A DNA stretch of 30,372 bases from a virus: positions 1 to 30,372 of IMG/VR virus record IMGVR_UViG_3300008111_000075. One strand, 5' to 3'. The position numbers and the translations under genes were made by a program. Under the pieces are notes generated by a model. It saw only the letters and a list, made by a program, of their open reading frames with translations, was not told the origin of the DNA and ran no database searches. Positions 12,902 through 23,300 of this stretch are shown here, piece after piece; the stretch's first letter is position 1, and the number at the start of each line of letters is the position of its first letter.

Positions 12902-14261
12902 GCGGTTCGTTTCTCACACAAAGCCTGACTACCAATTCAACTGGCATCATTTACTTTTGATTGACTACCTTCAAAAATTTGCGGAAGGTAAGATTCGGAA
13001 GCTAATGGTGTTTATGCCACCTCAACACGGAAAGTCTGAGTTAACATCCAGGAGATTACCTGCTTATTTGCTTGGCATCAATCCAAAACTAAAGATTGTC
13101 GGATGCTCTTATTCTGCCGACTTAAGCAGAAGCTTCAACAGAGATGTGCAGCGCATTATGGATGATGATGTTTACATCGATGTATTTCCGAACACCAGGT
13201 TAAACTCTTCTAACATTAGGACATCTGCCAAAGGTAGCTATCTTAGGAATGCAGATATTTTTGAGATTGTTGAGAATGTAGGTTTTTATAAATCTGTTGG
13301 CGTTGGTGGATCGCTTACCGGTACACCAGTTGACATTGGAATTATTGATGACCCTGTAAAGGATGTTGTTGAGGCGAATAGCTTAACCTATAGAGCAAGA
13401 GTTTGGGATTGGTACAATGGTGTTTTTTCTACTCGTTTGCACAATAACTCTCAGGTGCTTATCACTCAAACAAGGTGGCACGAAGATGACCTTAGCGGTA
13501 GAATCTTAAAGCAGAAGGATGCACACGAATGGACAGTATTAACGCTTCCGGGTATCTTGATGTCAGCAGATAAACACCACAATGACCCAAGGCAAATAGG
13601 TGAAGCACTATGGGAGAATCGACATAGCTTATCGAAGCTTCAGAAGTTCCAGGATAACTCACCAAGATTATTCCAGGCGATGTATCAGCAAGACCCAAGA
13701 CCATTCGAAGGTGGATTGGTTTATCCAAGGTGGAATGCAATCGAAGAGGCAGAGTACAAGCAAATCGGTATTGAGCCAATTTACGGACTTGACTTTGGTT
13801 ACAGCACGAGTCCTGCTGCATTTGTAGAGATTAAACTCGATACAACAAACAGAAAAATTTACCTAAAGCAGTTAATCTACAAGCGAGGAATGGGTATCGA
13901 TGAACTTGGCGAAGAGATAAACAGAACAATTCAAACGAACCGAGGTAAGATTATTGCGGATTCTGCCGACCCGATATTGATTGACCACCTCAGAGGTAAG
14001 CACAGGTTAAACGTTCACAAGGCAGAGAAAGGAAAGGATTCAATAAGCTATGGCATCTCAGCTATTAACGAGTTCGAACTGGTGGTTACAAGTGCAAGCA
14101 AGGATATTGCCATTGAACTTTCGAACTACCGGTACAAGGAGGATGCCGATGGTAATCCACTCGATGAACCGATTAAAGAATTCGACCATTCACTCGATGC
14201 TATGCGATATGCTGTTACCTCTATAATCTCGAAGAAAAATAATAAATTTGTACTAATATGA
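12819..14261 (+). CDS. terL: Terminase large subunit (packaging ATPase/nuclease)
   Basis: Motor protein of DNA packaging. Counted from 12819: Walker A MPPQHGKSE (66-74), Walker B GIIDDP (174-179), and the RNase H-like nuclease with YGLDFGYS (Asp325) and a late EFDHSLDAMRYA carrying the final acidic residues. Both domains are complete. No ATG exists before about residue 63, so the start is a TTG: 12819 gives 480 residues, while TTG at 12861, with less overlap with the small subunit, gives 466. Translation is probably coupled to the preceding gene. It overlaps the next gene by 4 nt. Confidence 0.9.
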   Translation: MALINSESLKELLNLQRIRQLIAAKDFKRFVSHTKPDYQFNWHHLLLIDYLQKFAEGKIRKLMVFMPPQHGKSELTSRRLPAYLLGINPKLKIVGCSYSADLSRSFNRDVQRIMDDDVYIDVFPNTRLNSSNIRTSAKGSYLRNADIFEIVENVGFYKSVGVGGSLTGTPVDIGIIDDPVKDVVEANSLTYRARVWDWYNGVFSTRLHNNSQVLITQTRWHEDDLSGRILKQKDAHEWTVLTLPGILMSADKHHNDPRQIGEALWENRHSLSKLQKFQDNSPRLFQAMYQQDPRPFEGGLVYPRWNAIEEAEYKQIGIEPIYGLDFGYSTSPAAFVEIKLDTTNRKIYLKQLIYKRGMGIDELGEEINRTIQTNRGKIIADSADPILIDHLRGKHRLNVHKAEKGKDSISYGISAINEFELVVTSASKDIAIELSNYRYKEDADGNPLDEPIKEFDHSLDAMRYAVTSIISKKNNKFVLI

Positions 14262-14497
14262 TAAATGCTAAGGATTTTAAAACACATCTCGACCTGATGA
14301 TAAGCGAGGTGGAAGAAAAGACAGACCGATGGAGTCTACAAAGTAGGCAATTGCTTAATAACCTGGTTGCTGCTCGAAGGATATGTGAGCGAATCATCAC
14401 AGACCAGTCTATCCTGGACAAACAAGGAAAGGAATATTTTGATTCAAAGATGCCTGTAGAGAAAAAGCCTGTTAAAATTCAAAAGCCAAAGAAATGA
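14258..14497 (+). CDS. Hypothetical helical protein after terminase
   Basis: A 79-residue protein with two helices (FKTHLDLMISEVEEKTDRW, RQLLNNLVAARRICERIITD) and a lysine/proline-rich tail. No family recognised. It overlaps terL and the next gene by 4 nt each, so it is part of the packaging/tail transcript. A virion morphogenesis or packaging accessory is plausible by position only. Confidence 0.55.
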   Translation: MINAKDFKTHLDLMISEVEEKTDRWSLQSRQLLNNLVAARRICERIITDQSILDKQGKEYFDSKMPVEKKPVKIQKPKK

Positions 14498-15123
14498 TTG
14501 ACATAAAAATAGAGGGCGCAAAGTTTTCGCTTCCAAAACTTACCGAGGTTAAGCTATCTAAGTTCATTGATTACCTTGATTTGCTTGATGAGAAAGAGCC
14601 GACAGAAGAAGATTCACAGACAAAATGGCTTCAGTTTTATGCCGATCACATTGCGTTTTGGACTGGTGCCGACATCAAGTTAATTCGAAGATGCAAAGCT
14701 GAGGATATTGCAGGAGTTTACTCTTTGCATAGTAATTTTTTAGTACCAACTGAAAATAAGACATATAATTGCTTTAAATGTTTGGATGAAATATATTATC
14801 TTCCGCAAAAATTTATGGAAAAAAGTACCATAGAGGATTTTGCAGAGGCGGATGAGTACGAAAAACAAATGTCTGAGGTTGTTCGTGGTAACTACAGAGT
14901 TCTTCCAAAAGTAGCAGCAGTTATCTGCCGAAAGGAAGGTGAGAAGTTTGACGATTACGATGTAGATCAACGTGCTGAGATGTTTGAAAGTGAGTTGAGT
15001 GCCGATGATTTTTTTCAGATAGGTTTTTTTTTGCAGAGACAAAGCGAGAAATTGCAGAAAGATTTCCAAATTTATATGACGAGCCAGACGCTCGCTATGT
15101 TAAAGCAGGAATTAAAGACTTGA
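14494..15123 (+). CDS. Tail assembly chaperone, short form (gpG-like)
   Basis: A 209-residue protein read without frameshift. The N-terminal part (FSLPKLTEVKLSKFIDYLDL, later FYADHIAFWTGADIKLIRRC) resembles phage proteins with a small ubiquitin-like start and helical body found before tail genes. The key evidence is at its end: nine T at 15024-15032 give a slippery T-TTT-TTG heptamer (15027-15033), after which the -1 frame is open to 15284. This is the lambda G/GT arrangement, in which the two products bind the tape measure protein during tail assembly. It lies 5 kb before the tape measure gene, further than usual. Confidence 0.6.
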   Translation: MIDIKIEGAKFSLPKLTEVKLSKFIDYLDLLDEKEPTEEDSQTKWLQFYADHIAFWTGADIKLIRRCKAEDIAGVYSLHSNFLVPTENKTYNCFKCLDEIYYLPQKFMEKSTIEDFAEADEYEKQMSEVVRGNYRVLPKVAAVICRKEGEKFDDYDVDQRAEMFESELSADDFFQIGFFLQRQSEKLQKDFQIYMTSQTLAMLKQELKT

Positions 15124-15284
15124 TAGAGCCGTACGGATGGTTCAATACTTTTGTAACGCTTGCTGGTGGAGATGTTTTGAAGATTAAGGAAGCAGCAAAG
15201 TTACCATTGTACACAGCTTATGCGTTTCTAAGTTTACAAGCTGCAAAGAATGAGTTCGAACAAAATTTAATGAAGGAAAAATGA
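14494..15284 (+). CDS. Tail assembly chaperone, -1 frameshift product (gpGT-like)
   Basis: Joined as 14494-15033 and 15033-15284, giving 263 residues. The extension after the slip reads AETKREIAERFPNLYDEPDA, continues through DLIEPYGWFNTFVTLAGGDV and ends ENEFEQ-like (AAKNEFEQNLMKEK). It looks like real protein, with balanced composition, Trp/Tyr/Pro and an amphipathic C-terminal helix, and it fills a 157-nt space that otherwise has no gene. Its TGA overlaps the next start codon (ATGA), the spacing used throughout this operon. No strong stimulatory structure was identified. Confidence 0.65.
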
Positions 15285-15847
15285 CAATAACACAACTATC
15301 GAATCTGTTTAACCTTATCGTTCAAAACGATTCGGACTATAAGTTCTATCACTACGGATGGCCACAAGATATGAACATCAACATATCGAACAATTTCGAC
15401 CCGACATCGGATACTGGAAGGCTTTATCCGTATGTATTGTTATTGCCACCGACATTACAGAGTAGAGCGATGGAAAGCAGCGCATCTGCAATCTTCGATA
15501 CTTACACAGTTGAGTTTTTGATAACAGATACCTATGCTTATGACCAGGCATTGATGACTTATAAGACTGATACTACTATCGAAGTTGAGCAGAGTCTTCA
15601 GGTGCTTGCAAAAAAAATGATTCAGTATTTGTTGGACTATTCTGCTGTGTCATCTCCTCCGTTCAATGTTGGAGATTACAGAATTGAGTTTGACCCATAC
15701 CGATTCACAAACGATACAAGGAGTATCAGAGTTCAGTTAGATTTAGTCTTCCCTGCAATCTGTGCGGATGACACATTAGACATATCATTTTTACCTGTTG
15801 ACCTTGAAGATATAGCGACTACCGATGAAGAGAATCAACAAACCTAA
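15281..15847 (+). CDS. Putative tail completion/terminator protein
   Basis: A 188-residue protein, alpha/beta in pattern: an N-terminal helix (TQLSNLFNLIVQND), a strand-rich centre (RLYPYVLLLPPTLQ, FDTYTVEFLITDTYAYD), a long helix (SLQVLAKKMIQYLLDY) and a last strand (SIRVQLDLVFPAI). This order is seen in small phage neck and tail-terminator proteins that dock the tail to the head. It lies between the chaperone and a gp10-like protein. No motif is diagnostic, so the name rests on pattern and position. Confidence 0.5.
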   Translation: MTITQLSNLFNLIVQNDSDYKFYHYGWPQDMNINISNNFDPTSDTGRLYPYVLLLPPTLQSRAMESSASAIFDTYTVEFLITDTYAYDQALMTYKTDTTIEVEQSLQVLAKKMIQYLLDYSAVSSPPFNVGDYRIEFDPYRFTNDTRSIRVQLDLVFPAICADDTLDISFLPVDLEDIATTDEENQQT

Positions 15848-15870
15848 ACAAAGAACCTGCCCTGAAGTAT

Positions 15871-16368
15871 ATGGAAAGCAACGACCTACTGGAGAGATTA
15901 GCAGAAGTCCTGAAAAAAGAGATGCAAAATCAATTGAGAATTGCAAATCACATAATGACAGGAAGCCTAATCGAAAGCATAGAGAGCAGAATCCTAAGCA
16001 CGATAGAGGGCAGGAAGATAGAGATTTGGATTGAGCAGTACGGCATTGCGTTAGATCAAGGAGTGCCACCGGATAGGATTCCGTTTACAGAGCCAAGCGG
16101 TAGAGGTGGAAGGAGCAAATACATCGAAGGACTTCAGAGATTTGCTCAGTTGAAATTGGGAGTGAGTGACAATAGAGAAAGTTTAAGCATAGCGTTTGCA
16201 ATTGCGAGAAAACATAAAAAGACTGGAATGCCTGTAAAAGGCCCGACAAAATTTATTGAAAAAACATTGGATGCCACCGAAGATGAGATTGAAAGATTTG
16301 TGGAAGAATGGAGCGAGGCGGTATTCATAGCAAAAATTGAAAGTATAATTCAAAACATAAGAGCATAA
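15871..16368 (+). CDS. HK97 gp10-like neck/tail protein candidate
   Basis: A 165-residue protein. An N-terminal helix (NDLLERLAEVLKKEMQNQ) leads into HIMTGSLIESIESRI, the T/S-G-x-L-x-x-S motif common in HK97 gp10/minor tail family proteins, then strands (KIEIWIEQYGIALDQGVPP), and near the end a GPTKFIEKTLDA segment resembling the family's closing motif. Such proteins join head and tail. It starts 23 nt after the previous stop and its stop overlaps the next ATG. Confidence 0.6.
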   Translation: MESNDLLERLAEVLKKEMQNQLRIANHIMTGSLIESIESRILSTIEGRKIEIWIEQYGIALDQGVPPDRIPFTEPSGRGGRSKYIEGLQRFAQLKLGVSDNRESLSIAFAIARKHKKTGMPVKGPTKFIEKTLDATEDEIERFVEEWSEAVFIAKIESIIQNIRA

Positions 16369-16655
16369 TGACTGAGAAAAAATTCAAATTGATTTTGTTA
16401 AGCAGCACAGATAGTGAGACTTTGACAAACGATTACCAGGATGCAATTGATGAACAAGGTGGAACACAGGTAGCTTTTTCGCTTGCTGTTTCTGCTTATG
16501 TATCGTTCATCATTCCTGCGAGCTTGGTAGCTGATTACAATGCAGCGAATCAAGCCAAGAAAGAAGTAATGGCAGATTTGTGCCAAGAGACTTTTGCAAG
16601 TGGAGAGGTATTCGATACTTATTATGTAAACAGATACAACGAACTTTATCCATAA
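16368..16655 (+). CDS. Hypothetical small tail-region protein
   Basis: A 95-residue alpha/beta protein (FKLILLSSTDSETLTNDYQD, QVAFSLAVSAYVSFIIPASL). No family recognised. The start shares a base with the preceding stop (TAATG), and the next gene starts the same way, so it is translationally coupled inside the tail operon. Confidence 0.55.
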   Translation: MTEKKFKLILLSSTDSETLTNDYQDAIDEQGGTQVAFSLAVSAYVSFIIPASLVADYNAANQAKKEVMADLCQETFASGEVFDTYYVNRYNELYP

Positions 16656-17902
16656 TGGCAGTAATAACAAGTCCAGCGTACAATCCTGCATCAGCATACA
16701 GGCCAATTATTTGGCAAGTAATGTATACTGCTTTTCCACCTGACTACATCACGAATTGCAAGTTCACGATAACCACGAATGGTGGCACTACTCAAATTGC
16801 AGTTGGTAGAGTTGCTCCGTACTTAGAGACAGTCAGCTTAACTCCTCCTGCTGTTGAATACTATTTTTATGTTGATGTTCAGCAGTACATTCAGAGATAT
16901 CTCACAAAGCGAAGCAGAAGATCTACCTTCGGAGATTTGAATACAGATACCCGGGTAAACAATACTGATAGCTTTTTAGAGTTCGAAGTATCATTTGAAT
17001 ATGAGTACCGAAATAGTCTGAATGGCAAGATTGAAACCTATCCGATAAGCGATAGTTCAGGGTTCCAATATGCCTGTATCACTACAAGGCAGAACGGAGA
17101 GGATATGTCTTTGGATGACTTCTTAGGTGTTCCATTGGTTACATTACCGAAGCGATTCTTAACGAATAGTCCTGAAGCGAGAACGATTAAGGAAGATGAG
17201 AATATCTTCTTATCGTTTTTAGGTGAATGGAATCAGATAAGGATTGAGACTTTCGATAGTTCAGGCACTCTGATAAGCACAACATATCTTGCGACACTTG
17301 GCGGTCTTCCTGATGAGATGCACACTATCGGAGTTGGGAAGCCACAGTTACAAGCCATACCAGCAGGAACATTTTTCGGTGGTGTTGCTCCTGACTTTAC
17401 TAACTGCGCTTACTATACTATCACAGCAGGATTAGGTATCAATCTATTCTCTGCGATGTTGTTCTTTATAAACTCCGAAATTCATACATATACTTTTGGA
17501 GATGCCTGTGCAAAACAATTAAGGCTTTATTGGTTAAATGCTTTGGGCGGTGTTGACAATTACGATTTTACATATACCGAACTTGGCATTGCTGTTACAA
17601 GTGACTTGTTTCAAAAGCCAATCAATTGGCCTCACACACAGGATGACTATGGCAGAGCAAGAACCAATATTCAAGCAAATAAGGCATACCAATGCAGTAA
17701 GTTAATGACTAATTCTGAGATGTCTTGGATTAAGGAATTATTTTATAGCGTGGAGGTTTATATGGTTAACCCGAATGATAGCGGAGAATATTGGAGGGTT
17801 TGGATAAAAGATACTGAAGTTATAGAAAAACGAAAGGTAGGTTTATTCCAGGTTGACTTTACTGTAAATCTTTCACAGGACATTATAACGCATAGGATAT
17901 GA
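16655..17902 (+). CDS. Tail/baseplate structural protein candidate
   Basis: A 415-residue protein, beta-rich and without membrane segments (ITSPAYNPASAYRPIIWQVM, FTITTNGGTTQIAVGRV, FLSFLGEWNQIRIETFDSSG). The frame is open upstream to 16580 with a non-ATG start, but the ATG at 16655 overlaps the preceding stop as elsewhere in the operon. The N-terminal pattern is familiar from Bacteroidota phage tail regions lying before the tape measure. A tail-tube or baseplate role is inferred from size, fold pattern and position; a major tail-tube protein has not otherwise been found in this window. Confidence 0.5.
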   Translation: MAVITSPAYNPASAYRPIIWQVMYTAFPPDYITNCKFTITTNGGTTQIAVGRVAPYLETVSLTPPAVEYYFYVDVQQYIQRYLTKRSRRSTFGDLNTDTRVNNTDSFLEFEVSFEYEYRNSLNGKIETYPISDSSGFQYACITTRQNGEDMSLDDFLGVPLVTLPKRFLTNSPEARTIKEDENIFLSFLGEWNQIRIETFDSSGTLISTTYLATLGGLPDEMHTIGVGKPQLQAIPAGTFFGGVAPDFTNCAYYTITAGLGINLFSAMLFFINSEIHTYTFGDACAKQLRLYWLNALGGVDNYDFTYTELGIAVTSDLFQKPINWPHTQDDYGRARTNIQANKAYQCSKLMTNSEMSWIKELFYSVEVYMVNPNDSGEYWRVWIKDTEVIEKRKVGLFQVDFTVNLSQDIITHRI

Positions 17903-18225
17903 CATTGAACTACGCAGGATATAGCACACTTGTAAGTACAACTTGGACAGCTACAAACGGAGATTTTTATGGCAATGCCATTACTCCGCAGTTTACCGAA
18001 AAAATAATATTTGGTGCTGAAACTATTGGAGTAGGTTTCAAGACTATCGCTTGTGAATACCAGGTTAAGGATGCAATTCTGATAGGGTACTTGTATGTGC
18101 CTGAAGACTTGATTACAAAATTTGTGTTTAGTGGTGCTGAGAAGATTAACAGCTCGTTCGATTTGACTGGTGGTGTTCTTACAATTTTTTCCAAAGATGT
18201 AAATGTTAGTATGTCCTATGTATAG
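17899..18225 (+). CDS. Hypothetical beta-rich tail-region protein
   Basis: A 108-residue protein of alternating strands (NAITPQFTEKIIFGAETIGV, KDAILIGYLYVPEDLI), ending GGVLTIFSKDVNVSMSYV. No family recognised. It overlaps its neighbours by 4 and 8 nt. It may be a small tail or baseplate component. Confidence 0.55.
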   Translation: MTLNYAGYSTLVSTTWTATNGDFYGNAITPQFTEKIIFGAETIGVGFKTIACEYQVKDAILIGYLYVPEDLITKFVFSGAEKINSSFDLTGGVLTIFSKDVNVSMSYV

Positions 18226-20359
18226 AAGGTTGACAATTGATGGTACTGTAGTGGATTTGCCACAAAGCGGATTGACATACTCATTGGTTTATGAGGTGGA
18301 TGATGAGGGTTTTGTTTCGGGTGCCTATTCGAAGCGAAGCATTGACCTACCAAGCACAGGAGTTAATGATGCTTTATTTGAGGATTGGTATGCAGCAGGA
18401 ACTAATAACGAACTGACAGCTCCGACACTAAAGCCTTTTGTTTTTGAGGATGGTGGTGTTCAGATTCTTTCCGGTCAGGCAGAATTACAATCTGCTGTTT
18501 TGATGTCTGACAGATACCGATACAAAGCGAGAAACTACAAGGTTGACTTATATGGTACGAATGCCGATTGGACTATTCGAATGAAAGATTTAAAGATTCG
18601 TGATTTGGATTTTACTCCTGCTGTATTAGATACTGTAACTGTGTTATCGGGATGGAATGCAACGTATGATACAGGCGATTACTTTGGGTTCACGCTTATA
18701 AAGTGGAAGGAATGGAACACAGCAGGGGAGGTTGGCATCGATGAGTTTACTCCGTTTCTGTTTATACGTTCGATTATTGACAAGGCATTTGACACCATTG
18801 GTTATACATTGTCATCTTCGTTTTTTGATAGCGATATCTTCAAGCGAATGATTCTACCATTACCGATGCCTGAGAGATACCCTGAAGAGTTTAGTCAGGA
18901 CTATATCAATGTTGAACTTGAAGAACCTGGAACAAGTACAAGTGCTGTTGGTTTATCATATGTATTCCCGAATTATCAGCAGCCAAATTTATCAACTCCT
19001 TACAATCCAACTACAGGATATTATACTTGTCCTTTTACAGGCTATTATCAAGTTACATTATCGGCAGACATAACAAGCACATCAGGAACCTGGAGTTTAG
19101 TAATAGGAGCTGTTGTAAATGCAACTCCGTTAAATACTGTTTTTATAGCTAATCAAGGTTTAGGATTTGGAGATTTTCTTTTTCCTACATCAGGAAGTCA
19201 ATCAGGAAGTCTTATTTATCCAGTTATTTATCTTGCAGCTGGAGACACAATAAGCTTGACTAATCTTTTTGGTGGAACTGATCCTGCGAATATTTACAAG
19301 TTCAATATGAACATCATCGGTGAGGCTGAATATGCTTTCGGTTCGATATTGCAATTTAAGTATCTGACAAAGAACTGGAAGGTACTTGATTTGATTAAGG
19401 GATTGCAGCATATGTTTAATCTTAGATTCGAAGCGAATCCACAAGCAGGAACTTTGAAGATTGAACCTGCCGACCCATATCTTTACCGACAAGATACTGC
19501 TCCGAGTACAGTACCACAGACACTTGAAACAGGGTTCTATCAGGTGCCAAAGTTCGACAGCACTCAGACATTGGATTTGGAAGTAGATGCCGAACTTATA
19601 AATGTGAACGATATTGACGAGAATACAATATTTAGCTACATCACAGATTCTCCGAGCGAAGAAGCAGCGGAAACAGATGAGCCACTTGGTATTTTCTCTG
19701 CTCAGTATGCATTGCCACAAGATAGGTTCAATGAAAAGACAACAACGATAGAGAATCCGTTCTTTGCGAAGACAGTTCATACAAACGATAGAAGCATTCA
19801 AGGGGTAACAGCCATAACATCTTTGCAGATACCTTTGATTTATCCGCAAGATTACCAGTTAGACCCGACAGCGACAGAGATAGACTCAGACATACAGCCA
19901 AGAGTTCTATATTTTGTTGGTTATAGAGGCCTACAGAAGGACAGCACAGTAAATTATAATTTTACAAGTGGTGTTGACTTGGCACCTCCGCTTAGTTTTA
20001 TGGTCAACTATAACAATGCTGCGGATTTTCAGATAGGTTTTGGTAGAGAATTTATTGAAGGACAGCAAGTACCTGGACTATTCGAGGCTTTTTGGTTGCA
20101 GGAATATGCAAGGAAGCGAATCGGTAAGCGATTGGAAGCTTATATGTTTTGGGATTTGCTTACTATCAATAGCCTGTCCTTCCAAAACAAGCTTTTAATT
20201 GATGGTCTCGAATGGGTTCTACAAAAAATTGATGGTTATTCGGCACAGAGTGATAGCAGCACAAAAACAATTTTGTTAATGGAGCAAGGTCCGACAGATG
20301 TCGACCTATCAAACACAACATATAGTAATATTTTAGGAATCATAAATCCAATAGAATAA
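18218..20359 (+). CDS. Large tail/baseplate hub-like protein
   Basis: A 713-residue protein counted from the ATG at 18218; an ATG at 18203 would add five residues. The beginning (MYRRLTIDGTVVDLPQSG, later GAYSKRSIDLPSTGVND) and the segment NWKVLDLIKGLQHMFNLRFE followed by PQAGTLKIEPADPYLY belong to a type I know from Bacteroidota phage tail clusters. The K-V-L-D-L-I-K-G-L motif followed by strands resembles hub domains in which a helical segment leads into a beta domain. A region of about 230-360 has Ser/Thr/Gly-rich strands, possibly a carbohydrate-binding insert. It precedes the tape measure gene by 4 nt. Baseplate hub is inference. Confidence 0.6.
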   Translation: MYRRLTIDGTVVDLPQSGLTYSLVYEVDDEGFVSGAYSKRSIDLPSTGVNDALFEDWYAAGTNNELTAPTLKPFVFEDGGVQILSGQAELQSAVLMSDRYRYKARNYKVDLYGTNADWTIRMKDLKIRDLDFTPAVLDTVTVLSGWNATYDTGDYFGFTLIKWKEWNTAGEVGIDEFTPFLFIRSIIDKAFDTIGYTLSSSFFDSDIFKRMILPLPMPERYPEEFSQDYINVELEEPGTSTSAVGLSYVFPNYQQPNLSTPYNPTTGYYTCPFTGYYQVTLSADITSTSGTWSLVIGAVVNATPLNTVFIANQGLGFGDFLFPTSGSQSGSLIYPVIYLAAGDTISLTNLFGGTDPANIYKFNMNIIGEAEYAFGSILQFKYLTKNWKVLDLIKGLQHMFNLRFEANPQAGTLKIEPADPYLYRQDTAPSTVPQTLETGFYQVPKFDSTQTLDLEVDAELINVNDIDENTIFSYITDSPSEEAAETDEPLGIFSAQYALPQDRFNEKTTTIENPFFAKTVHTNDRSIQGVTAITSLQIPLIYPQDYQLDPTATEIDSDIQPRVLYFVGYRGLQKDSTVNYNFTSGVDLAPPLSFMVNYNNAADFQIGFGREFIEGQQVPGLFEAFWLQEYARKRIGKRLEAYMFWDLLTINSLSFQNKLLIDGLEWVLQKIDGYSAQSDSSTKTILLMEQGPTDVDLSNTTYSNILGIINPIE

Positions 20360-20363
20360 ACAA

Positions 20364-23300
20364 ATGGCAAAAACAATAGCACTAAGCATTGAAATCGATG
20401 GCTTATCGGACTTAACAAAACAGGTTGTAGGTTTAGAGCAGGAGCTTTCAAAGTTAAACACAGAACTTAAAGGTGTTGAAGTCGGTAGCGATGAATACAT
20501 AAAACTTCGCAATCAGGTTGCAGCAACAAAAGAAGAACTATCTAAGGCCCGAAAAGAGCAGAAAGATTTTGTGAAATCTGCCGAAGCTACAAAAGCAGCT
20601 GAAGGTAGTTACTATCAATTGAATCAGCAGTTAGTTGACCTAAGAAAGCAATACAAAAGTTTATCTGCTGCCGAAAGAGATGCTGCTAAAGGACAGGAGC
20701 TTAAAGATAAAATCAATAAGCTTGACACAGAGTTAAAAAAGATTGATGCAAGTACCGGGCAGTTCCAAAGAAATGTCGGTAATTATCCTAAAACTTTTGC
20801 ATTGATAAACCGATCGCTTACAAGAGCGATACCGGGGTTCGAGGCATTCTCTGAGCAGTTGAAAGATAATGAAGGTAAGTTAAACGGTTTTGGTAAAGCT
20901 TTGATTGGTGGATTCATTGCATTCCAGGGTGCAAAGTTAATCGGGCAGGCAATTAAAAAGCTTGATGAATTTATAAGCAAAATTAACGAAACGCAAAACA
21001 CAGTTGCTCAGTTTTCTGGTGCCTATGGTCAAGACCTTGATAACCTCACAGCATCAACAACGGCACTTGCTGATACTTTCAACACAGATGCGAATACTAT
21101 CTCTGCTGCTGCTGAATCTCTCAGTAAGAGTTTAGGTATAAGCTTTGAGGATGCATTAGGTAAATTGGAGGGAACTCTTGTCGAGGGTAGAGGTAATGCT
21201 GATGAATATTTAAAAGCCATTACGGAATATCCTGAAGCTTTTAAAAGTGCGAGTGGTGAGATTACGGATTTTTCAAAAAAGAATAAAGCAGCTATTGACA
21301 CAAATCGTGAGCTTGCTGCATCTCAGATTGAAATCGCAAATAGAATTGAAAAGCAAACAGGCGGTGTTAAGAACTTAGGCAAGCAGCTCGAAACTGGATT
21401 TTTTCAAGTTATTGCTGAGATAATCGACATTTTTAAACCGTTCGGAGATGCGATTAGTAGAGTAACAGCTTCATTCCAAAATGTTTTTGCCAATCTTAAA
21501 CTCGCAAATGTAGGTTTTAATGGACTTAAAGTAGTTGTTGGATTTTTACTTTCTCCTTTGACATTAGCGAGTACGGCTTTAACTATTGTAGCTAATGCCC
21601 TTGCGAGTTGGTATGATTATGTTAATAACGTAATAAAGCAAAGTCCATTTTTACAAGCAGTATTTACAAACATAGGGACTGCAATTGAGAACGTTATAAA
21701 TGGAGTACAGAATTTGCCCGCAGTCTTTTCGGGGGTTGTATCGGCATTGCAGCAAGTTGGTAAAAACTTTGTTAATACGTTTCAATCTTTGTACTTTGAA
21801 GCTCAAATATTTGCGGAGCAGGTTAAAGGGGTTTTTGGTGCTAATGTTAAAAGTGCCATTGAGGATTTAAGAAAGCAGCAAGCGGAAATCGGAAAGGCAG
21901 GAATGACAATTGCACAGGCATTCAGCAAAGGTTATAATGATGCTAAGAAAGCGGAAGATCAAAAAAGATTGGATGAAGCTAAAAAAGTAGCGGAGGAAGA
22001 AGCAAGATTGTTAAAGGCTGAAGAAATAAGAAAAGCAAAAGAATTAGCAGAAGCAGCAGCAAAATTAGCAGCAGAACAAGCTGAAAAACTTAAGCAAGCA
22101 CGAGAAAAATATGCCGAAGATGAAATAAAAATCGCAAAAGAAAAGGCTGCATTGCTTTTGGAATTGCAGACAAGGCTCCAGGAAGAGATTGTTAAGAACA
22201 TCAAAGACAATCGTGAACGTGAACTCAAAGAAGTAGAGTTAGGTGCTGAAAAAGAAAAAGCAGCACTTAAAAAGCAGTACGATGATTTGGTAGTAGCAGC
22301 TAAAAATCGTGAAGCAGAACTTGCAAAAGCATTTGGAGCAAACTCTGCTGAAGTTCTAAAGGCACAAGAAGAAAACAAAAATCAATTGATTGAAGTCAAG
22401 AGATTACAGAAAGAAATTGAAGTTCAGATTGAGCAAGATGCAATCAATAAGACAAAAGCTATAAACGATACTTATCGAAAGGAAGAACTTGAAAAAGCAG
22501 AAGCAAATCTTGAGCAGCTAAAGCAATGGAGAGATGAGGCGTTAACTTCGGAACTTGACTACATTGATGAGGTTAGTCAGATGCGTTTGATGAAAAACGA
22601 AGAAACGCTGAATAAGCAGTTGGCACAAGAGAAAGATATTAAGAAGCGTGAGTTACTTGTAAGATTAGCCGAGGAGAAAAAGATTCTTGATGAGATTGAA
22701 AAGCTTAAAGTTCAGCTTCGGGCAGTTGATGACCAGGAAGCATTCTTAAAAGAGCAAGCTGCCAAAGGTGTACAAATTCGTGAAGATGAATATGCAGCAG
22801 TAGCAAAGGCAAGACAGCAGCTGAATACTAAGCTATCAGCAGCAGAGTTGCAGTACAAAGCTTTTGTAGAACAAACATCTGAAGATATAAAGAAAAAGAG
22901 ACTTGAGGATATTGAAGAAATTGCAGGCTATGTGACTCAAGGTCTTGAGCTTTTGGATACAGTTCTTTCGGGTCTTAGTGCAAAAGCAGAGAAAGGAGTC
23001 GAAGAACAGTTAGCTCGAAGCAGTCAAAGACAAGAGAAGTTAAATGAAGAACTTCAGAATGCTACAGGACTTCGCAGACAGTTCTTACAGCAACAACTTG
23101 ATGAAGAAATTAAGCGTGAAGAAAAGCTTGCGAAAGAACAGGAACAGATACAGAAGAATGCAGCAAAGAGAGAAAAAGCTATTGCAGTAACACAAAGTAT
23201 TATCCAAGGATTCTTAGCAGTAAGTAAGGCGATTGCATCGGCACCACCACCATTGAATATTCCTGCAATTATTACAGCATCTGTGCAAAGTGCTATTCAA

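Noticed and set aside
19202-19849. Minus-strand open frame of 215 codons inside the hub-like gene
   Set aside because: Composition rich in Cys, Arg and Ile without domain pattern; the plus-strand gene fully explains the region.
21959-22378. Minus-strand open frames opposite the tape measure coiled coil
   Set aside because: Ser/Ala/Phe-rich translation is the antisense image of Glu/Lys/Ala codons.
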